In this document: positions 61,495 through 64,000 of the stretch, piece after piece
Layout of the letters: each line of letters begins with the position of its first letter
Numbering within the stretch: the stretch's first letter is position 1
Origin: an uncultured Lachnospiraceae bacterium
GTDB lineage: Bacteria > Bacillota > Clostridia > Lachnospirales > Lachnospiraceae
Length of the DNA: 64,000 nucleotides
Direction: 5' to 3'
NCBI GenBank assembly: GCA_947625135.1
Contig: CANQNE010000009.1
Location: 1 to 64,000, forward strand
The notes under the pieces: model-generated
Told to the model about the DNA's origin: nothing
Seen by the model: only the letters and a program-made list of their open reading frames with translations
Database searches by the model: none
Made by a program: the position numbers and the translations under genes

Positions 61495-62925
61495 TTAAAC
61501 CTTGATCTCCGCCTTCATACCCAGTACATCCCTGTTGACATCCAGGATAGGCTGCACTACTTCATCCAGAAACTCTGTCACCTGCTCGGGGGCCCGTCCC
61601 ACATACCGGGAAGGCTCCATGGTCTTTTGCAGTTCCTCCAGCGTCATGTTAAAAGCAGGATCTGCCGCGATCAGCTCCAGCAGATTATTGTCAAGGCCTT
61701 CCTTTTTCACACGGCTGCCCGCTTCCATAGACAGCTCACGGATCCTCTCATGAAGCTCCTGACGGTCTCCCCCAGCTTTCACCGCGTCCATCATGATATT
61801 CTCTGTAGCCATAAAGGGCAGCTCGCTGCGAAGCCGCTTTTCGATCACCTTCTCATAAACCACAAGACCGTCCACCACATTGAGGTACAGATCCAAGATC
61901 CCGTCCACAGCCAGAAATGCTTCCGGCACGGACAAACGCTTATTTGCGGAATCATCCAGCGTTCTCTCAAACCACTGAGCGGCGGAGGTGATCGCCGGAT
62001 TCAGTGCGTCGATCATCACATATCGGGAAAGGGATGCGATCCGTTCGCTTCTCATGGGATTGCGCTTGTATGCCATTGCGGAAGAACCGATCTGGCTCTT
62101 TTCAAATGGTTCCTCGATCTCCTTCAAATGCTGCAGAAGACGGATATCATTGGAAAACTTATGGGCGCTGGCGGCAATACCCGCCAGTACGTTCAGCACC
62201 TTTGTATCCACCTTCCGGGAATAGGTTTGTCCCGACACGGGATAACATCCGGAAAATCCCATCTTTTCGGCAATCATGGGATCAATCTTTCTGATCTTTT
62301 CATGGTCGCCTTCAAACAGCTCCAAAAAGCTTGCCTGTGTGCCCGTAGTGCCCTTGCACCCCAGCAGCTTGATATTTGCCAATACGTGATCCAGATCCTC
62401 CAGATCCAGAAGCAGCTCCTGCATCCAGAGAGTGGCCCGCTTCCCCACCGTGGTGGGCTGGGCAGGCTGGAAGTGGGTAAATGCCAGCGTGGGCAAAGCC
62501 TTATATCTGTCGGCAAATTTTGCCAGCTCCGCCAATACGTTCAGGAGCTTGCTGCGCACAAGCCGCATCGCCTCCGTCATAATGATGATATCCGTATTGT
62601 CGCCCACATAGCAGGATGTGGCGCCAAGATGAATAATGCCCTTTGCCTTTGGGCACTGAAGTCCGTAAGCATACACATGGCTCATCACATCATGGCGGAC
62701 CTCCGCCTCCCGCTTTCTGGCGTCCTCATAATTGATGTTGTCCTGATTGGCCTTCAGTTCATCGATCTGCTCCTGGGTGATGGGCAGGCCAAGCTCTTTT
62801 TCCGTCTCTGCAAGGGCGATCCAGAGCTTTCTCCATGTTTTGAATTTTCTGTCCTGAGAAAAGATTTCCTGCATCTCCCTGCTTGCATATCTCTCAGAAA
62901 GCGGACTTACATAACGGTCTGTCAT
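61495..62925 (-). CDS. purB: Adenylosuccinate lyase
   Basis: 476 residues. It removes fumarate from SAICAR and adenylosuccinate in purine synthesis. The fumarase/aspartase superfamily signature SSAMAYKRNPMRSERI, the segment THFQPAQPTTVGKRA with the catalytic His, and GATSCYVGDNTD are present. It starts 64 bases after purF and ends at a strong terminator. Confidence 0.97.
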   Translation of the reverse strand: MTDRYVSPLSERYASREMQEIFSQDRKFKTWRKLWIALAETEKELGLPITQEQIDELKANQDNINYEDARKREAEVRHDVMSHVYAYGLQCPKAKGIIHLGATSCYVGDNTDIIIMTEAMRLVRSKLLNVLAELAKFADRYKALPTLAFTHFQPAQPTTVGKRATLWMQELLLDLEDLDHVLANIKLLGCKGTTGTQASFLELFEGDHEKIRKIDPMIAEKMGFSGCYPVSGQTYSRKVDTKVLNVLAGIAASAHKFSNDIRLLQHLKEIEEPFEKSQIGSSAMAYKRNPMRSERIASLSRYVMIDALNPAITSAAQWFERTLDDSANKRLSVPEAFLAVDGILDLYLNVVDGLVVYEKVIEKRLRSELPFMATENIMMDAVKAGGDRQELHERIRELSMEAGSRVKKEGLDNNLLELIAADPAFNMTLEELQKTMEPSRYVGRAPEQVTEFLDEVVQPILDVNRDVLGMKAEIKV

Positions 62926-62989
62926 AAATTTACTCCTTTAGTCTGTATTTTTCCTGTGAACTATTCCGCAGGATCTCGCCATCACAGCG

Positions 62990-64000
62990 TTATTTCTGAT
63001 ATTCCCCCCGGATATCCTCCACGGGCGGCTCCATGGGATATTTCCCTGTAAAGCAGCCGGTACAGATCGGCAGTCCGTCTACCATCTGACTCAATCTGCC
63101 AAATTCCAGATAGCCAAGGGTATCTGCACCGATAATCTGGCGAATGTCCTCAATCGTGCGATTATAGGCGATCAGCTGCTCCCGCACGGGAATATCCGTG
63201 CCAAAATAACAGGGCCACAAAAAGGGCGGCGAACTGATACGCACATGCACCTCCTTTGCCCCGGCATCCCGCAGCATCCGCACAATACGGTCGCTTGTGG
63301 TGCCCCGGACAATGGAATCGTCAACCATAACCACCCGCTTGCCGTCTACAGCTTCCTTCAGTACATTCAACTTCACCTGCACGCTGGATTCCCTGCTGCT
63401 CTGTCTGGGCTTGATAAAGGTACGTCCCACATAACTGTTTTTTACAAACGCGGTGCCATAAGGAATCCCGCTTTCCAGCGAATAGCCAAGGGCCGCGGCA
63501 TTGCCGGACTCCGGAACGCCGGTGACAAGATCCGCCTCCACCGGGGAATCCGCAGCCAGAAAACGCCCTGCCTTGATCCTTGCGTGATATACATTGACAT
63601 TGTCAATATGGGTATCCGGTCTGGCAAAATAAATATATTCAAAAATACATCTTGCCGCATCCTGCTTGGGCAGGCACATACTTGTGTCGGAACACACCTG
63701 CTGGTCTTTGATGGTGACAATCTCGCCAGGCTCAATGTCCCGGATAAATTCCGCGCCGATGGTATCCAGTGCGCAGGATTCCGAGGCAAGAATATAAGCG
63801 TTGTCTCGTCTGCCCAGGCAAAGAGGGCGAAAACCAAAAGGATCCCTGGCGCCGATCAGCTTTCTCGGGCTGGTGACAATAAGGGAATACGCGCCTTTGA
63901 TCTTTTTCATGGCGCTTGCCACCGCAGCCTCCGCCGTTGGGCAATGCACCCGCTCTCTGGCAATATGATAAGCGATGACCTCGCTGTCAATGGTCGTCTG
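62990..64000 (-). CDS. purF: Amidophosphoribosyltransferase, 5' end outside window
   Basis: About 336 codons of the C-terminal part are in the window; the frame runs through the right edge without a stop, so the N-terminal glutaminase start with its Cys is missing. It catalyses the first step of purine synthesis from PRPP and glutamine. The PRPP-binding loop is VVMVDDSIVRGTTS. Cysteines in SSPPFLWPCYFG and LPICTGCFTG match the Fe-S cluster ligands of the B. subtilis type enzyme. It leads directly into purB. Confidence 0.96.
   Translation of the reverse strand, partial: QTTIDSEVIAYHIARERVHCPTAEAAVASAMKKIKGAYSLIVTSPRKLIGARDPFGFRPLCLGRRDNAYILASESCALDTIGAEFIRDIEPGEIVTIKDQQVCSDTSMCLPKQDAARCIFEYIYFARPDTHIDNVNVYHARIKAGRFLAADSPVEADLVTGVPESGNAAALGYSLESGIPYGTAFVKNSYVGRTFIKPRQSSRESSVQVKLNVLKEAVDGKRVVMVDDSIVRGTTSDRIVRMLRDAGAKEVHVRISSPPFLWPCYFGTDIPVREQLIAYNRTIEDIRQIIGADTLGYLEFGRLSQMVDGLPICTGCFTGKYPMEPPVEDIRGEYQK

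Noticed and set aside
61627..63051. A 474-codon plus-strand open frame opposite purB
   Set aside because: It is antisense to purB with no recognisable domain and runs across the purB-purF gap without ribosome site.

Overview
The window looks like a chromosomal segment from an anaerobic, spore-forming Firmicute, most likely a Lachnospiraceae-type Clostridia. This is inferred from gene content: rubrerythrin, a citrate-synthase candidate of the LeuA family next to NADP-isocitrate dehydrogenase, spore and cortex-type hydrolases (LysM-GH18, CwlD-like, SleB-like, PdaA-like), a tiny Cys/Asn/Gly-rich protein, DUF6062, a MoxR-DUF58-DUF4129 cluster, and B. subtilis-type ThyA and MetA. Most genes sit in tightly spaced strings and from about 28.7 kb to the end nearly all lie on the minus strand. 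No phage, CRISPR array or complete insertion sequence was seen.

Region by region. 0-4 kb: a TetR regulator, a QueG-like Fe-S protein broken by an in-frame TAG, an AraC regulator divergent from an iron alcohol dehydrogenase, and a decayed short-chain dehydrogenase. 4.5-6.7 kb: a small A+T-richer cassette (Rpn-family nuclease/transposase-like gene, LytTR regulator, DUF3021 membrane protein) bracketed by an 83-bp direct repeat made of the 3' end of metA plus its terminator. 6.7-11.7 kb: metA, ligA, rluF and a GH13 amylase in one minus-strand string. 11.8-15.1 kb: DUF6062, a Ca/Na antiporter, a 74-bp tandem repeat and an anion permease. 15.1-21 kb: two different MutS-like ATPases downstream of isocitrate dehydrogenase and the LeuA-family synthase. 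21-23.7 kb: a promoter- and terminator-bounded dockerin remnant, small proteins and a subtilisin-like protease. 23.8-28.7 kb: an EF-G paralogue, then tyrA-aroA. 28.7-42 kb: a PTS permease, ftsH, pyrG, cell-wall hydrolases, ilvE, folA, thyA and pyk. 42-50 kb: a MATE pump, an AlgI/AlgJ-like O-acylation pair, tRNA-Gly, an acyltransferase, a phosphoesterase and a polysaccharide deacetylase. 50-64 kb: a collapsed spermidine synthase gene, a DUF362 ferredoxin, an HD hydrolase, rubrerythrin, zinc-ribbon and YARHG proteins, the MoxR cluster, and purine genes purA, purB and purF (purF runs off the right edge).

Genes that appear to work together: LeuA-family synthase plus IDH (citrate to 2-oxoglutarate branch, aconitase not in the window); tyrA plus aroA (aromatic amino acids); thyA plus folA (dTMP and folate recycling); MBOAT plus DHHW (extracellular glycan O-acylation); MoxR, DUF4129 and DUF58 (envelope-associated AAA system); purA, purB and purF (purine synthesis).

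No wholly new system can be proven from sequence alone. The observations most worth checking are the metA-tail repeats around the LytTR cassette, the paired MutS-like ATPases in a metabolic operon, the promoter/terminator-bounded dockerin transcript without a start codon, the 74-bp tandem repeat carrying an inverted copy of the antiporter gene's end, and the internal TAG in the QueG-like gene. Residue and base positions were counted by eye.
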